Shown here piece by piece: positions 1-10,300 of a stretch of 32,518 nucleotides of DNA. The stretch covers positions 1-32,518 of the forward strand of contig CACXYH010000043.1 in NCBI GenBank assembly GCA_902771785.1, in the 5' to 3' direction. The DNA comes from an uncultured Prevotellaceae bacterium (GTDB taxonomy: Bacteria; Bacteroidota; Bacteroidia; Bacteroidales; Bacteroidaceae). How positions within the stretch are numbered: position 1 is the first letter of the stretch; each line of letters opens with the position of its first letter. The position numbers were made by a program, and so were the translations under genes. Below the pieces are notes generated by a model. The model was given only the letters and a program-made list of their open reading frames with translations. It was not told the DNA's origin and searched no databases.

Positions 1-173
1 TTGCAGTCGAAAAGGTTATGATAAGCGAAAACAAGCGAAATCTGACCCCAAAAGAAGAGTATTACAAATTAATTACAGATGAGAAATCGAACCACATAGA
101 GACAAATGCTAACGGTGCTGGTTCTCAGTGTGTTAGACGGAAAAATATAGGGAGCCTCTCCTTCCGCAAACAT

Positions 174-207
174 AAAGGAAGCCGTTTTAAAAACGACTTC
201 CTTTTTT
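174..207 (-). terminator. Rho-independent terminator after the xylanase gene
   Basis: An 8-bp stem (AAAGGAAG at 174-181 with CTTCCTTT at 197-204) is extended by further A/T-rich pairing around one internal mismatch. It is flanked by T-runs on both strands, so it can work in either direction. It lies 22 bases past the stop codon of the minus-strand xylanase gene and most likely ends that transcript. It could also stop a plus-strand transcript entering from the left edge. Confidence 0.75.
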
Positions 208-229
208 GTGCTGTTATGCATCGTGGTGG

Positions 230-2083
230 CTACTTGATTACGACCTTCTTGCCGCCGACAATGTAGATGCCGGAAGGAAGCTGGTCAAGCGAGGTGGCTT
301 GCATTCGCATGCCGTTGATGTTGTAGATGCCCTTTGAGATGTCGATGGTCTGGTCTGCCTCTACGTGGTCGATGCCCGAAGGCTCACCGCCATTCAGTCC
401 GCGAACGAATCCGGCATAGGCATGTTTGCGGTAATAGTTGAGGTCCCAAATGCCTACAGGCTCGCCACCGCGCCATCCGTTGTTATCTGGAGAATCGGTG
501 GAACACCACTGGCAGATGCCCCATTGTTGAGCGGGAGGGATGATACGGAAGTATTCCTTGATGATCCACTCGTAGAAGTCGGCCATTTTCTTGTGCTCGG
601 CTTCGGTCAGCTGGCTGGTCTTCAGTGAGGATCCCCATCTGTTAGAACCACGCACATAACCCATGTCCAGTTCGCTGACGCGGACCAGTTTGCCAGAGTT
701 GGCCATGAGGCGGAACATCTTGGTGATGTGACTTTTGATGTTGTTCTGGATGGTCGCGTTTTCAAAACAGCTGATGTGCATCTGCGTACCGATACCGTCG
801 ATATGGGTCACGCCGTCAGCCTCCCACTTCTTAATCCAGTTGATGAGGGATTTCAGTTTCTTGTTGTCGTCCCAGTCGGACTCAAGGTTGTAGTCGTTGA
901 TGAAGAGCACAACGTCTTTAGGACCATATTGACGGGCCAGTCGACAGGCCTGACGCACGTATTCAAGGTCGCCCATGTAGTCCTGCCAGTAGAACGCACT
1001 GCCTCCGACGTCCCATGTGCCGCTCTTATAGCCATCGGAGTGCTGCAGCAGATAGTTGCCTGCACCGTCATCGCCACCACCCGAGATGGCTTCATTGACG
1101 AGGTCCCATGCTTTCACCTTGCCGTTGCAAGCCCCCATCATGCCCTTAATCCACTTGTCCATGGCCCAAACGAGGGTGTCGTGACGCTCCTCCTGGGTCA
1201 GAGGAACGGTTTGAGGAGTATTGCCTTCAAACGAGATGCTCTGGATATACACATCGCCTATGTAGCTGGGAATATGCAACAAGATGAAGTTGCTGTCCAT
1301 GGTAGGTTTGATGCTCACTTCCACATCTTTCCACGCGGTGGTGAAGTTTACGCTGAAATTGGTACCGGAGCCCCAGTCCCCCAGACGACCGTCTAACTTT
1401 CCTGACTTAGAACCTCTGACGGTCATGGTCATCTTGTAAGTCTTGCCTGCAGTAAGGAGAATGTCGGACATGGCGATGAACTGCACTTGCCATGAATACG
1501 ACTTCGTGGTTTTTGCGTGAAGACCATTCGTGGCGTCAAAGCTGATGGTATAACCAAACTCGGATTCATTTGCTTTCCAGCCAACGCTTTTGTCGGTACG
1601 GAAGTCTTTGCTGGCTACCACAGCCCAAACCTCCTGGCCTTTCTCAACCGGCTTGTCGGCTAGGAGCTTCAGTAACCAGCTTTTTGCCTGCTGAGAATGC
1701 CATGCAAGGGTGTGGCCATAGACGTTGATTCCGGCATTGGTGGCAGTATTCACGTAGTTCTTCACGGTGGTGAAATTCATGTTGCCATTGCCGTCCACGC
1801 AGCTCGCCATCTTCATGGCATTGCCAGCAACCGTCTCTGTGAAGTTCTTGTTAATCAGACTTTTGTACTTGGCGTTGTTGAGATACGTATCTACGGTTGT
1901 ACCGATGCCGAGTTTGAAATTGGGGTACTTCGAGTAATCAATGTATTCTTTGAGCGCCTGATACTCGTCCAGGTATCGGTAGTCGTCGTTGTTAGGCTTT
2001 CCCAACTCGAAGCTCTGCTGTGCCAAAGCTGAAAGAGACCAGCCGGCTGTGAGCAGTAACAAATACAGCTTCTTCATAATCAT
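230..2083 (-). CDS. Secreted endo-1,4-beta-xylanase, GH10, with inserted carbohydrate-binding module
   Basis: This enzyme hydrolyses internal beta-1,4 links of xylan outside the cell. The 617-residue product starts with a signal peptide ending near ALAQ (residues 19-22). The first part of the GH10 barrel (about 50-147) includes GHTLAWHS at 123-130. A non-GH10 insert follows (about 148-292), rich in beta-strand and Trp residues and resembling a CBM4/9/22-type module. The barrel then resumes with WDLVNE, whose E331 is the expected acid/base, and VRVSELDM, whose E471 is the expected nucleophile. The last 40 or so residues (GIYNINGMRMQ to IVGGKKVVIK) look like a type IX secretion sorting tail. 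Interrupted GH10 barrels of this kind are known from Prevotella and Bacteroides xylanases. Translation could start at codon 1 or at Met3 (MKKLYLL). No good promoter was seen; ATAATTTG at 2100-2107 (minus strand) is only a weak -7 candidate. Confidence 0.95.
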   Translation of the reverse strand: MIMKKLYLLLLTAGWSLSALAQQSFELGKPNNDDYRYLDEYQALKEYIDYSKYPNFKLGIGTTVDTYLNNAKYKSLINKNFTETVAGNAMKMASCVDGNGNMNFTTVKNYVNTATNAGINVYGHTLAWHSQQAKSWLLKLLADKPVEKGQEVWAVVASKDFRTDKSVGWKANESEFGYTISFDATNGLHAKTTKSYSWQVQFIAMSDILLTAGKTYKMTMTVRGSKSGKLDGRLGDWGSGTNFSVNFTTAWKDVEVSIKPTMDSNFILLHIPSYIGDVYIQSISFEGNTPQTVPLTQEERHDTLVWAMDKWIKGMMGACNGKVKAWDLVNEAISGGGDDGAGNYLLQHSDGYKSGTWDVGGSAFYWQDYMGDLEYVRQACRLARQYGPKDVVLFINDYNLESDWDDNKKLKSLINWIKKWEADGVTHIDGIGTQMHISCFENATIQNNIKSHITKMFRLMANSGKLVRVSELDMGYVRGSNRWGSSLKTSQLTEAEHKKMADFYEWIIKEYFRIIPPAQQWGICQWCSTDSPDNNGWRGGEPVGIWDLNYYRKHAYAGFVRGLNGGEPSGIDHVEADQTIDISKGIYNINGMRMQATSLDQLPSGIYIVGGKKVVIK

Positions 2084-2143
2084 CTAAAAAAACGATTTAC
2101 AAATTATGTTATTATTTTTTTTACTTTCGTGACTTTTTTGGCT

Positions 2144-3094
2144 TTACACCACATTTTGCGGATGGTGCTCTATGAAGGCCCGGACGTTTGCTGTGGCGGT
2201 GCCGATGAGCCGGAGCCGGGCCTCGCGGGTGGCCCAGGCAATGTGGGGCGTGATGAAGGCATGGGGCTGTTTCAGCAAAGGATTGTCGGGTTTGGGCGGT
2301 TCTTCCGTGAGAACGTCGGCACAATAGGCTGCAATGCGGCCCTGGGCAAGTGCTTTGGCCATATCGCTATCGTTTACCAGCGGTCCCCTGCCTGTGTTGA
2401 TGACAATGGCAGCGGGCTTCATCAGGCTGAGACTATCGGCATTGAGGAGATGTCGCGTGTTCTCTGTGAGCGGGCAATGCAGCGACAGAACATCTGAAGT
2501 TGAGAGCAGTTCCTGAAGGTCTGCTTTCTGGATGCCGGTAGGAAGTGTGGCAGCAGACTTGCTGGTGAGTGCTTTCACCTGCATGCCGAAAGCGAGGGCA
2601 ATCTGTGCCACGCGGCTGCCGATATTGCCTAATCCTACGATGCCGAACGTTTTGCCAGACAGCTCTGTCAGGTTGGTGTCCCAGTAGCAGAAGTCGGCAC
2701 TCTCGTTCCAGCGTCCGTTGCGGTTCAGCTGAGCGTAGTGCTCTGTGCGGTTCGTCACCGTCAGCAGATGGGCGAACACCATCTGGGCAACGCTCTCCGT
2801 GCTGTAGGCAGGCACGTTGGTAACGACGATGCCACGCTCGCGGGCCGCCTTCGTGTCGACGACGTTATAGCCCGTTGCCAGCACGCCAATGTATTTGAGC
2901 TGCGGCAACAGCGCTATCTCCTTTTGACCGAGCACTACCTTGTTGGTCAGCACGATGTCGGCATCGGCCGCTCTTGCCACCGTTTCATCTGGCTTAGTGC
3001 GGTCGTAGACCGTCAGCGTACCCAGTCGTTCCAGCTCCTCCCACGACAGGTCGCCGGGATTAGCCGAATATCCGTCGAGTATTACAATCTTCAT
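2144..3094 (-). CDS. D-2-hydroxyacid dehydrogenase (NAD-dependent)
   Basis: A cytoplasmic oxidoreductase interconverting a 2-hydroxyacid and a 2-ketoacid with NAD(H). The 316-residue product has the normal family length. The nucleotide-binding motif GLGNIG is at 154-159. The catalytic triad is complete: R236 in NTGRGPLV, E265 in LTEEPP and H284 in TPHIAWAT. The N-terminal half matches glycerate dehydrogenase-like members (LATGYNVVD, NVPAYSTESVAQ), but the substrate cannot be fixed from sequence. The start at MKIVILDGYS is chosen because a -7 box (TAACTTTG) lies 23 bases upstream. The reading frame stays open for 43 more codons, but that longer form would run through the promoter and into the preceding gene's coding end. 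No signal peptide is present. Confidence 0.9.
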   Translation of the reverse strand: MKIVILDGYSANPGDLSWEELERLGTLTVYDRTKPDETVARAADADIVLTNKVVLGQKEIALLPQLKYIGVLATGYNVVDTKAARERGIVVTNVPAYSTESVAQMVFAHLLTVTNRTEHYAQLNRNGRWNESADFCYWDTNLTELSGKTFGIVGLGNIGSRVAQIALAFGMQVKALTSKSAATLPTGIQKADLQELLSTSDVLSLHCPLTENTRHLLNADSLSLMKPAAIVINTGRGPLVNDSDMAKALAQGRIAAYCADVLTEEPPKPDNPLLKQPHAFITPHIAWATREARLRLIGTATANVRAFIEHHPQNVV

Positions 3095-3117
3095 CGTTCT
3101 TTTTGGTAAGTCCGATG

Positions 3118-3149
3118 CAAAGTTACGCATTTTTCTTGAAAAAGTCGAA
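3118..3149 (-). promoter_or_regulatory. Bacteroidota-type promoter for the hydroxyacid dehydrogenase
   Basis: On the minus strand TAACTTTG (3118-3125) matches the -7 consensus TAnnTTTG. TTCG, a three-of-four match to the -33 TTTG box, lies 20 bp upstream (3146-3149). It decides the start codon of the dehydrogenase and shows that the gene need not depend on readthrough from its upstream neighbour. Confidence 0.65.
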
Positions 3150-3159
3150 GTCAGAGAAG

Positions 3160-4110
3160 TTAATTTGTCCGACGGGCAGCTCTGCGCGCCATATTTTCGC
3201 GGAGCTGCTGCCGATACAGCCATATTTCGCGGCTGTGGTAATTCCCTTCAACACCTATTAGCGGCAATATGTAATCCTGGGCAGTAAATCCTTCGACAAA
3301 CAGTAGCCCTGACGCCTTGTCGAGATGAACGGTCATCGTGTCCTTCTGCTGCTCGGCTACGGGTTTGAGGGGCGAAGGCTCGGTAATCAGAGTAACGCTC
3401 GTACTGTCGGTTTGCCAGTTGACGGGGTTGATGGCTATGCTGCTGTGAGTCCATCCCTTCATGGTGCAGCTGGCGTTGCGCACGGAGTTGTAGCAAATGG
3501 TGACGCCAGTGTCGTCGGCTCCCTTGGCAGGAACGATATGGCGGTGGGGCGTTTCGATGGTTGTGCCGATGGCGTAGGCAGCAATCAGACGGCTGAAGGT
3601 GTCGTCGTCCATCTCCTTCAGCAGCTCCAGCATGAGCGATGCGCCCTGACTGTAGCCGGCCATGATGAAGGGGCGTCCGCCGTTCAGCTGCTCCAGGTAG
3701 TGCTTGAAGGCCCTGCGCACATCGTTGAGAGCCAGCGGCATGCGGACCGACTTCAGACTGTCGTCCTCGAAGGTCTGCAACGAACATTGGCGGTAGTAGG
3801 GCGAGTAGAAATTAAGCTGTCCGCTCAGCAGCGTGTCAACGCCCAGCATCTCACCGTAGAGGGGAGTCCGCAGACTGTCGGCATAGGTGTCGGCATAATG
3901 GCAGGTCCGGCCGTCGGGCAACGTGTAGTCGCCCGTCTCTGTCGAGATGATATAGAAGATGTCGGCCTGCGAATGGCGGTTGCTGACGTACCATTGCGTC
4001 GAGTCCTGATAGTCGGGCTCGGCAGGAATCGGTTCGCCGGGTGCCTGTTTCGTTTGGCACGAGCACAGGCCCAGCAATATCGTTGTGATGGCAAAAAGTG
4101 TCTTCTTCAT
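3160..4110 (-). CDS. DUF3089-like alpha/beta-hydrolase lipoprotein
   Basis: The 316-residue product has a lipoprotein signal peptide (MKKTLFAITTILLGLCSC) with the probable lipid-bearing Cys at residue 18. The mature part resembles the DUF3089 family of alpha/beta-hydrolase-fold proteins. It contains a nucleophile elbow, GYSQGA, with Ser154 as the candidate catalytic Ser, followed by a helix (SLMLELLKEM) as the fold predicts. Other family-like pieces are DIFYIISTE near 50 and SPYYRQCSL near 103-111. The substrate is unknown; esterase or lipase-like activity on the cell surface or in the periplasm is an inference. The gene ends 65 bases before the dehydrogenase start, on the same strand, and no promoter was recognised upstream. 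Confidence 0.75.
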   Translation of the reverse strand: MKKTLFAITTILLGLCSCQTKQAPGEPIPAEPDYQDSTQWYVSNRHSQADIFYIISTETGDYTLPDGRTCHYADTYADSLRTPLYGEMLGVDTLLSGQLNFYSPYYRQCSLQTFEDDSLKSVRMPLALNDVRRAFKHYLEQLNGGRPFIMAGYSQGASLMLELLKEMDDDTFSRLIAAYAIGTTIETPHRHIVPAKGADDTGVTICYNSVRNASCTMKGWTHSSIAINPVNWQTDSTSVTLITEPSPLKPVAEQQKDTMTVHLDKASGLLFVEGFTAQDYILPLIGVEGNYHSREIWLYRQQLRENMARRAARRTN

Positions 4111-4458
4111 TTTTTCTGCTTTTAATGTATGACGAAACAGCCTTACTTTTTGTACTTAAATCGGGAGCTAACAACACCTTTTTTTGATGGAGTGATAACT
4201 ATTTGAATAAAATTTAAGCTAAATTTTTTTTCTAAATAAAAAGAAGTCTCAAAAAAACAAGAATGATTATTTGGCAGACTTGAAAAAAGTAATTACCTTT
4301 GCACGTGATTTTAAATCGAAAGACGAATGGACAACTTGAAAACCTAAAGAGCCCCGAAAAGAGAACTCAAAAGCATTACTAACTTATTTAATTAAGTTCG
4401 CGCGTATGCGTACCTATACTTTATTTGTAATTTTAAATAACTAAATATCACTAAATGT
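4111..4458. promoter_or_regulatory. Divergent intergenic region and long 5' leader of the FAS1/Sus operon
   Basis: This 348-base gap separates the minus-strand lipoprotein gene from the FAS1/Sus operon. It holds an AT-rich dyad (AATTTAAGCTAAATT, 4211-4225), a well-formed promoter at 4270-4301 and then about 150 bases of probable untranslated leader. The leader is A-rich. It includes a GC-rich patch (GCGCGTATGCGTAC, about 4398-4411) that contrasts with its surroundings. I see no ORF, no terminator-like hairpin and no recognisable riboswitch. Confidence 0.6.
4270..4301 (+). promoter_or_regulatory. Promoter of the FAS1/SusCD operon
   Basis: TTTG at 4270-4273, a 20-bp spacer and TACCTTTG at 4294-4301 match the Bacteroidota primary-sigma consensus (TTTG, about 20 bp, TAnnTTTG) at every defined position. 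Transcription would begin near 4308, leaving a leader of about 150 nt before the ATG at 4459. It is the only convincing promoter seen ahead of the seven-gene operon. Confidence 0.8.
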
Positions 4459-7332
4459 ATGAATGACCACTTTCTTAAAATGGCCAGAAAGGTTTCTGTA
4501 GGATTCTGTCTGGCTATGATTTGTGGAGGGTTCACGGCATGTACAGACGACTACGACCTGGACGATGAGGGGAGTTACCCTTCATGGCTGGGTAGTAGCA
4601 TCTATGAGGCCCTGAAAAATCCAAAAGACTTGAAGTCTGCCGAGGGTAACGTACTCGAGGGCACCTTCACCAACTATCTGCGGCTGATTGACGACCTCGG
4701 CTATGCTGAGACACTGGGAAAGACCGGTTCGAAAACCGTGTTCCCTGCCAACGATGAAGCCTTTGACCGCTTTTATGCCAACAACGCCTGGGGCGTGAAG
4801 AAGTATGAAGACCTTTCCGAGGCTATGAAAAAACAGCTACTCTACTCATCAATGCTCGACAATGCTTTGCTCATTGAAATGCTTTCCAACGTGTCGGACG
4901 GCGCTACAGCCGTGATGCCTGGACAGGCACTGAAGCACACGACGGGTGCCAACGTGATTGACAGTATCACCTGGATGAGAAGCAAAGCCGACATGCCTGT
5001 GAACAATCCTTACTGGGAGAAGTACTACGACAAGGGAATACACCTCGTGATGGATGCTACGCGCCCGATGATGGTTCACTTCACGGAAGAGCAGATGACG
5101 TCGAACAACATTACCACACGCAACGCCGATAGCGATTTCGAGGTGGTTACGGGTACGCCATATAACGTCGATGAGAAATCGGCCTACATCTTCAGAAACA
5201 AGATTATCCATGCCGACGTGACCTGCAAGAACGGATACATCCACCAGATGCACGACGTGCTGGTGCCTCCCGGCAACATGGCAGAGGTCATCCGCAATAG
5301 CGGTGAGACTGGCTACTTCAGCCGCATGCTCGATCGTTTCAGTGCTCCCTACTACGATGCCGGAACGACCAAGAACTACAACGACTATGCCGAGGTGAAC
5401 GGGCTGACGCAGATTGACTCTATTTACCAGATGCGTTACATGAGCCAGCATTCTGAGGGAGGCAAACTGCTCGTCGACCCGAACAACACCGATGCACAGT
5501 ATGTTCTGCCCTTCGATCCGGGATGGAATAACTATAATAACGGTACGGGCGAGAACAGCGCAAAGGACATTGCCGCTATGTTCGTGCCCACCGATGAGGC
5601 ACTCAAAGAGTATTTCCTGCCTGGCGGCAAGGGCGAGTTCCTAATCAACGCTTTTGGCAAGAAACCCAACACACTTGAGAACCTGGCCGAGAACATCGAT
5701 TCTATCCCCCTGCAAAACGTTCAGCAGTTGGTGGGCAATCTGATGAAGAGCTCGTTTGTCGGCACCGTTCCCAGCAAGTTCAACCGTGTGATGGACGAGG
5801 CCAACGACCCCATGGGACTCTCGCTCGAGGTTATCAATAAGAATGCAGCAGGAGCCTACGACGTGATGATTGCCAACAACGGCGTTGTCTACATGCTTAA
5901 CAAGATGTTTGCTCCTCCCTCGCTCATCGCCGTTTCGGCACCCGTGACGCTGAGTAACAACATGCGCATCATGAACGAAGCCGTGAACGATGGTAAGAAC
6001 CGCTCCGTGCTCGACCTGAAGCTGAACTACTATGCCTATCTGCTCGCCATGAGTGCCAATTACGCATTCTTCATTCCAACCGACGATGCCTTCGGACGTT
6101 ATTACGTTGACCCGGCCTATCTGAACACCGACCAGCCACGTGCCCTGAAGTTCTACTATCAGGACCGCAGCCCCTACGTGTTCTGCTCGGCTTGGAAGTA
6201 CGATAAGAACACCCACACCGTGGGTACCACTCCTGCCGACTCCATCGGACGTGTCCTTCCTGCTAACTTCCGCTCACAGTTCGTCGATATCCTGAACTAC
6301 CACACCATCGTGCTGAAGGAAGGCGAGACCCTGGGAACCAATAAATTCTACAAGACAAAGCACGGCGGCGCCATCCGCTTCGAAGGCAGTACGGTGCAGA
6401 GCGGAGCCCAGATTGAGGGCGAAGTGCCTGTATCGAACATTACGAAGGTTTACAATCAGGACAACGGTACGGCCTATGCCATCGACCACGTGATTGAGCC
6501 TCCCCATAAGTCGGTGCTCGACGTGCTTCAAGGCGACAGCCGCTTCTCTGAGTTCCTGAACCTGTGTACAGACTTCGACATGGACAGCATCATGGAGTTT
6601 GCCAGCGACCGGCTTGTGGAGGTGAACACCGTCACCAAGAGAAAGCGTATGGAGGCCTATCATACCTTTGCTGCCAAAGGCGGATTGACCGACAACGTCA
6701 ACTACTTCAATACCTATAATTATACGGTATATGCTCCCGACAATGCCGCCATGCAGGAGGCTTACGACAGAGGCCTGCCCAAATGGAGTGACATTAAGGT
6801 GCTTTTCAATCAGTACAACGAGCAGCTTGACCGCGAGAAGTCTATTGGCGAAATTAGTCCTGAAGTGCAGGCAGCCCGTGACAAGGCCCTGGCCATGGTC
6901 GAGGAAATCAATGCCTTCATCCGCTATCATTTCCAGGACAACTCAATCTATGTCGACAACATCATCGAGTCGGGCGAGTTCCCGACTGCCTGCTCTGATA
7001 CCCTCGGTATTCGCGAGAAACTGACGGTATCGTCGCAGAGTGGCAATGGAAAACTCATCTTGACCGACAACAACCAGCAGACAGTGACGATTGACCTGAA
7101 CAACACGACGACGCTGAAGAATCAGATGGCCCGCGACTACGTGCTCAACAATGTGCGCCACTCCATCGAGACTTCATCGTTTGCAGTTGTCCACCAGATC
7201 AGCACTCCCCTGTCTATCCATAAGGACACCCGCCGCTACGACTCACTCTGGTCAGGTGCTGGTGCCAGGGCTCGTCTGAAAGCATATCGTAAGAAGTTCG
7301 ACAGCTATCTGTACAAGCGATATGACAAATGA
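4459..7332 (+). CDS. Large fasciclin (FAS1)-repeat surface lipoprotein
   Basis: The 957-residue product begins with a lipoprotein signal (GGFTAC, lipid-bearing Cys at 28), so it should be membrane-anchored and probably surface-exposed. Four FAS1-like domains can be followed. Domain 1 (about 60-275) has VFPANDEAF at 94-102 and NGYIHQMHDVLVP. Domain 2 (about 277-487) has FVPTDEAL at 375-382 and NGVVYMLNKMFAPP. Domain 3 (about 500-710) has FFIPTDDAF at 537-545 and NGTAYAIDHVIEPP. Domain 4 (about 715-930) has TVYAPDNAAM and is the most divergent. FAS1 domains generally mediate adhesion or ligand binding; no catalytic residues are expected. It is first in the operon and its stop overlaps the SusC start by 4 bases (ATGA), implying translational coupling. 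The ligand is unknown. Confidence 0.9.
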   Translation: MNDHFLKMARKVSVGFCLAMICGGFTACTDDYDLDDEGSYPSWLGSSIYEALKNPKDLKSAEGNVLEGTFTNYLRLIDDLGYAETLGKTGSKTVFPANDEAFDRFYANNAWGVKKYEDLSEAMKKQLLYSSMLDNALLIEMLSNVSDGATAVMPGQALKHTTGANVIDSITWMRSKADMPVNNPYWEKYYDKGIHLVMDATRPMMVHFTEEQMTSNNITTRNADSDFEVVTGTPYNVDEKSAYIFRNKIIHADVTCKNGYIHQMHDVLVPPGNMAEVIRNSGETGYFSRMLDRFSAPYYDAGTTKNYNDYAEVNGLTQIDSIYQMRYMSQHSEGGKLLVDPNNTDAQYVLPFDPGWNNYNNGTGENSAKDIAAMFVPTDEALKEYFLPGGKGEFLINAFGKKPNTLENLAENIDSIPLQNVQQLVGNLMKSSFVGTVPSKFNRVMDEANDPMGLSLEVINKNAAGAYDVMIANNGVVYMLNKMFAPPSLIAVSAPVTLSNNMRIMNEAVNDGKNRSVLDLKLNYYAYLLAMSANYAFFIPTDDAFGRYYVDPAYLNTDQPRALKFYYQDRSPYVFCSAWKYDKNTHTVGTTPADSIGRVLPANFRSQFVDILNYHTIVLKEGETLGTNKFYKTKHGGAIRFEGSTVQSGAQIEGEVPVSNITKVYNQDNGTAYAIDHVIEPPHKSVLDVLQGDSRFSEFLNLCTDFDMDSIMEFASDRLVEVNTVTKRKRMEAYHTFAAKGGLTDNVNYFNTYNYTVYAPDNAAMQEAYDRGLPKWSDIKVLFNQYNEQLDREKSIGEISPEVQAARDKALAMVEEINAFIRYHFQDNSIYVDNIIESGEFPTACSDTLGIREKLTVSSQSGNGKLILTDNNQQTVTIDLNNTTTLKNQMARDYVLNNVRHSIETSSFAVVHQISTPLSIHKDTRRYDSLWSGAGARARLKAYRKKFDSYLYKRYDK

Positions 7333-10300
7333 AAAAAGAAACCATAAGGAATAAGAAAGTTATGAATAGATTTAGATATATTATCTGCATCATCTGCATC
7401 GTCTGTGGTTTCTCCACGAAGGCGATGGCTCAGGAGGCGCGCATCTCGGGTACAGTCAGCGATGCGTTTGGACCTGTGATGATGTGTAATGTTGTCGAGA
7501 TTGATGCCAATAACCGTATCGTTTCGGCCGTTCAGACCGACATGAACGGTAACTTCTCGATGGCCGTCAAGAATAAGAAAAACAAACTGAAGGTATCCTA
7601 TGTGGGCTACAAGACTTCCATCATGCCCATTGGCGACCGCACTACGTTTAAGGTGACGTTACAGGATGCCACCCAGATCAAGGAGGTAACCATCACCGCC
7701 AAGAAAAAGTTCAACCAAGGCGGTCTGGCCATCCCTGAGCGTGAGGTTTCTGTAGCAGCACAGACCTTCAATATGGGTAGTGTGGAAGGACTTGCCTTTA
7801 CATCGGCCGACGAGGCCCTGCAAGGACAGATTGCCGGTCTCGATATCGTGGCCAACTCTGGTAACCTGGGTGCCGGAACCTCCATGCGTCTGCGTGGTGT
7901 CACCAGCATTAATGGTAATGCTGAGCCGCTCATCGTGGTCGATGGCAACATCTTCGATAATCCCGATGCAAACTTCGACTTCCAGAATGCCAACGAGGAG
8001 ACCTATGCTTCGCTGCTCTCTGTGAACCCTTCTGATATTGAAGACATTCAGGTGCTGAAGGATGCCGCAGCTACAGCTATTTGGGGCTCGCGCGGTGCTA
8101 ATGGTGTTATTCAAATCCGTACTAAGCGTGGTGCTCGTGGTGCTACCCGAGTCGACTACTCTCTGCGTGTGCAGGCCAGCTGGCAGCCCAAGGGCTACAA
8201 CCTGCTGAATGGTGACGACTACACCATGATGCTGAAGGAAATGTACTACAACCCTGCACAGAGCGCTACTGCTACGACCAACATCAACGAGATTAACTAC
8301 AACCGCTCCTGGGCAGAGTTCGAGAACTGGAACAACAACACTGACTGGGTCGACGAGGTGCAGCAGATGGGGTGGAGCCAGTATCACTTCCTGACCATCA
8401 CCGGTGGTGGTGAGAAAGCCAACTTCCGTGTGTCGGCAGGTTACGACCATCAGAATGGTACTATCATCAAGCAGAAGCTCGACCGCTTCACGACGAAACT
8501 GGCGCTCGACTATTTCGTGAGCGACCGCATCACCTTCCGCACAACCTTCCCCTTGACCTATACGGCCAATCATCGTAACTACGACGACAACATCCTGGGC
8601 CGTGCCCAGAAGATGGCGCCTAATATGGCTGTCTATCGTCAGGATGCCAACGGAAGGAATACATCGGAATACTATGCCATGCTGCCGCTTCCTACCGAGC
8701 AGCAGCGTAGTCTGGCAGGTTTTGGCAATGCCAATGAGGCTGGTTCTTATATTGCCGGAACATCGGCAGCTCAGCTGAGCAACATCAGAGACCTGGGCAA
8801 CCCGGTAGCTATTGCCAATATGGCATGGAGAGATGAGAAGACCTATCGTATCTCGCCTGAATTCCGACTGGACTACTATCTGCTGGGCAAGGACGACAAC
8901 TCAACACAGCTCAACTACACCGGTCTGGTCTACATGGACATCTTCTCAAAGAGTGAGCCTAAGTATTGGCCCGGCATCCTCGACACCAAAGGATGGAATG
9001 ACGGTAACTACAACCGTAGTCAGGTCTATGACTACAACTCGCTGGCTTTTACCACACGTCACACGATGACATTTACTCCTCACTTCAAGAATGAGGACTT
9101 GATGAGCACGATGCTCTTCCGCTGGGAAATGACGTCGGGCAATGATAACAGCCAGAACGTGGTCAACAGAAACGCTCCTAACGGAACCACCTCGCCAACG
9201 GTCGACACGGCCATTGAGAGCATGAGTACCGGAAACGGAGAGTGGCGTTCTATGTCAATGACCTACAGCGGACACTTCTCTTACAAGTCGCGCTATGCCT
9301 TCGACCTCTCTGTACGTGCCGATGGTACGACAAAGTTCGGCGATTCAAAGAAATGGGGTTACTTCCCCGGCATTTCGGCTCGTTGGAACATCAGCGACGA
9401 ACCATTCATGAAGTGGGCCAGCTCATGGCTCTCCATGCTGTCGTTCCGTCCCTCATGGGGTATCGTCGGACGTCAGCCCGATGGACAGTACCTGCAATAT
9501 GCAAAGTATAACACTTCGGGTGTCTATGGTACCATCTCCGACAAGCGCAGCGTCACCTATCTTGAGGGACTTCAGCTGAATGAACTGAAGTGGGAGCGTA
9601 CGACTCAGTATAACCTCGGTGGCGACTTCGGCTTCTGGGACAACCGCCTCACGGGTGACTTCAACTACTACTTCAAGCGTACCAAAGACCTGTTGATGCC
9701 AAACGTTGGCATACCTTCAACCTCGGGCTTCTCGACGCTGGCATGGGCCAATGTGGGTGAGATGACCAACCGTGGTTGGGAGCTGAACGTGTCTGCTAAT
9801 AATATAATTAAGGTAGGCAAGCTTTCGGTGAGTGCCAATTTCAACATCTCGCAGAACTTCAATGAGATTGTAAAGATGGATGAGAGTGTGCTTGAAAGCA
9901 TCAACGGAGAGTGGGACCCCAGTAGACGTGGACAGTACCTGAACCGCATTCAGGAGGGCAACCCGTTGGGGTCTATTTACGGTCTTCGTTATAAAGGCGT
10001 CTACCAGTACACCTACGAATACCTCGTCAACCTGAAGCAGAGCAACGATTGGTCGACGACACAGTTGCGCGACTACATCAACAACGAGTTCTTGGCACAG
10101 GGCAAGACTGCTCCTATAGCTATCGACCGTGACGGAAAAGTGATGATGGATGCCAAGGGTAACCCCATCCGTCAGGTCTACAACTTCGACGACGGAGTCT
10201 CTACTTATGAGTTCCAGGGTGGTGATGCCATCTACGAGGACATCAACCACGACGGACAGATTAACTCGCTCGACATTGTCTATCTGGGCAATTCGAATCC

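Noticed and set aside
2-82. Open frame from the left edge ending at TGA 80-82 (ending VLQINYR), possibly the tail of a plus-strand gene
   Set aside because: It has only 26 codons and no recognisable motif. Another frame is open further, so coding cannot be supported.
18-266. 82-codon plus-strand ORF
   Set aside because: It runs through the terminator hairpin at 174-207 and into the antisense of the xylanase, has no family resemblance, and lacks a promoter.
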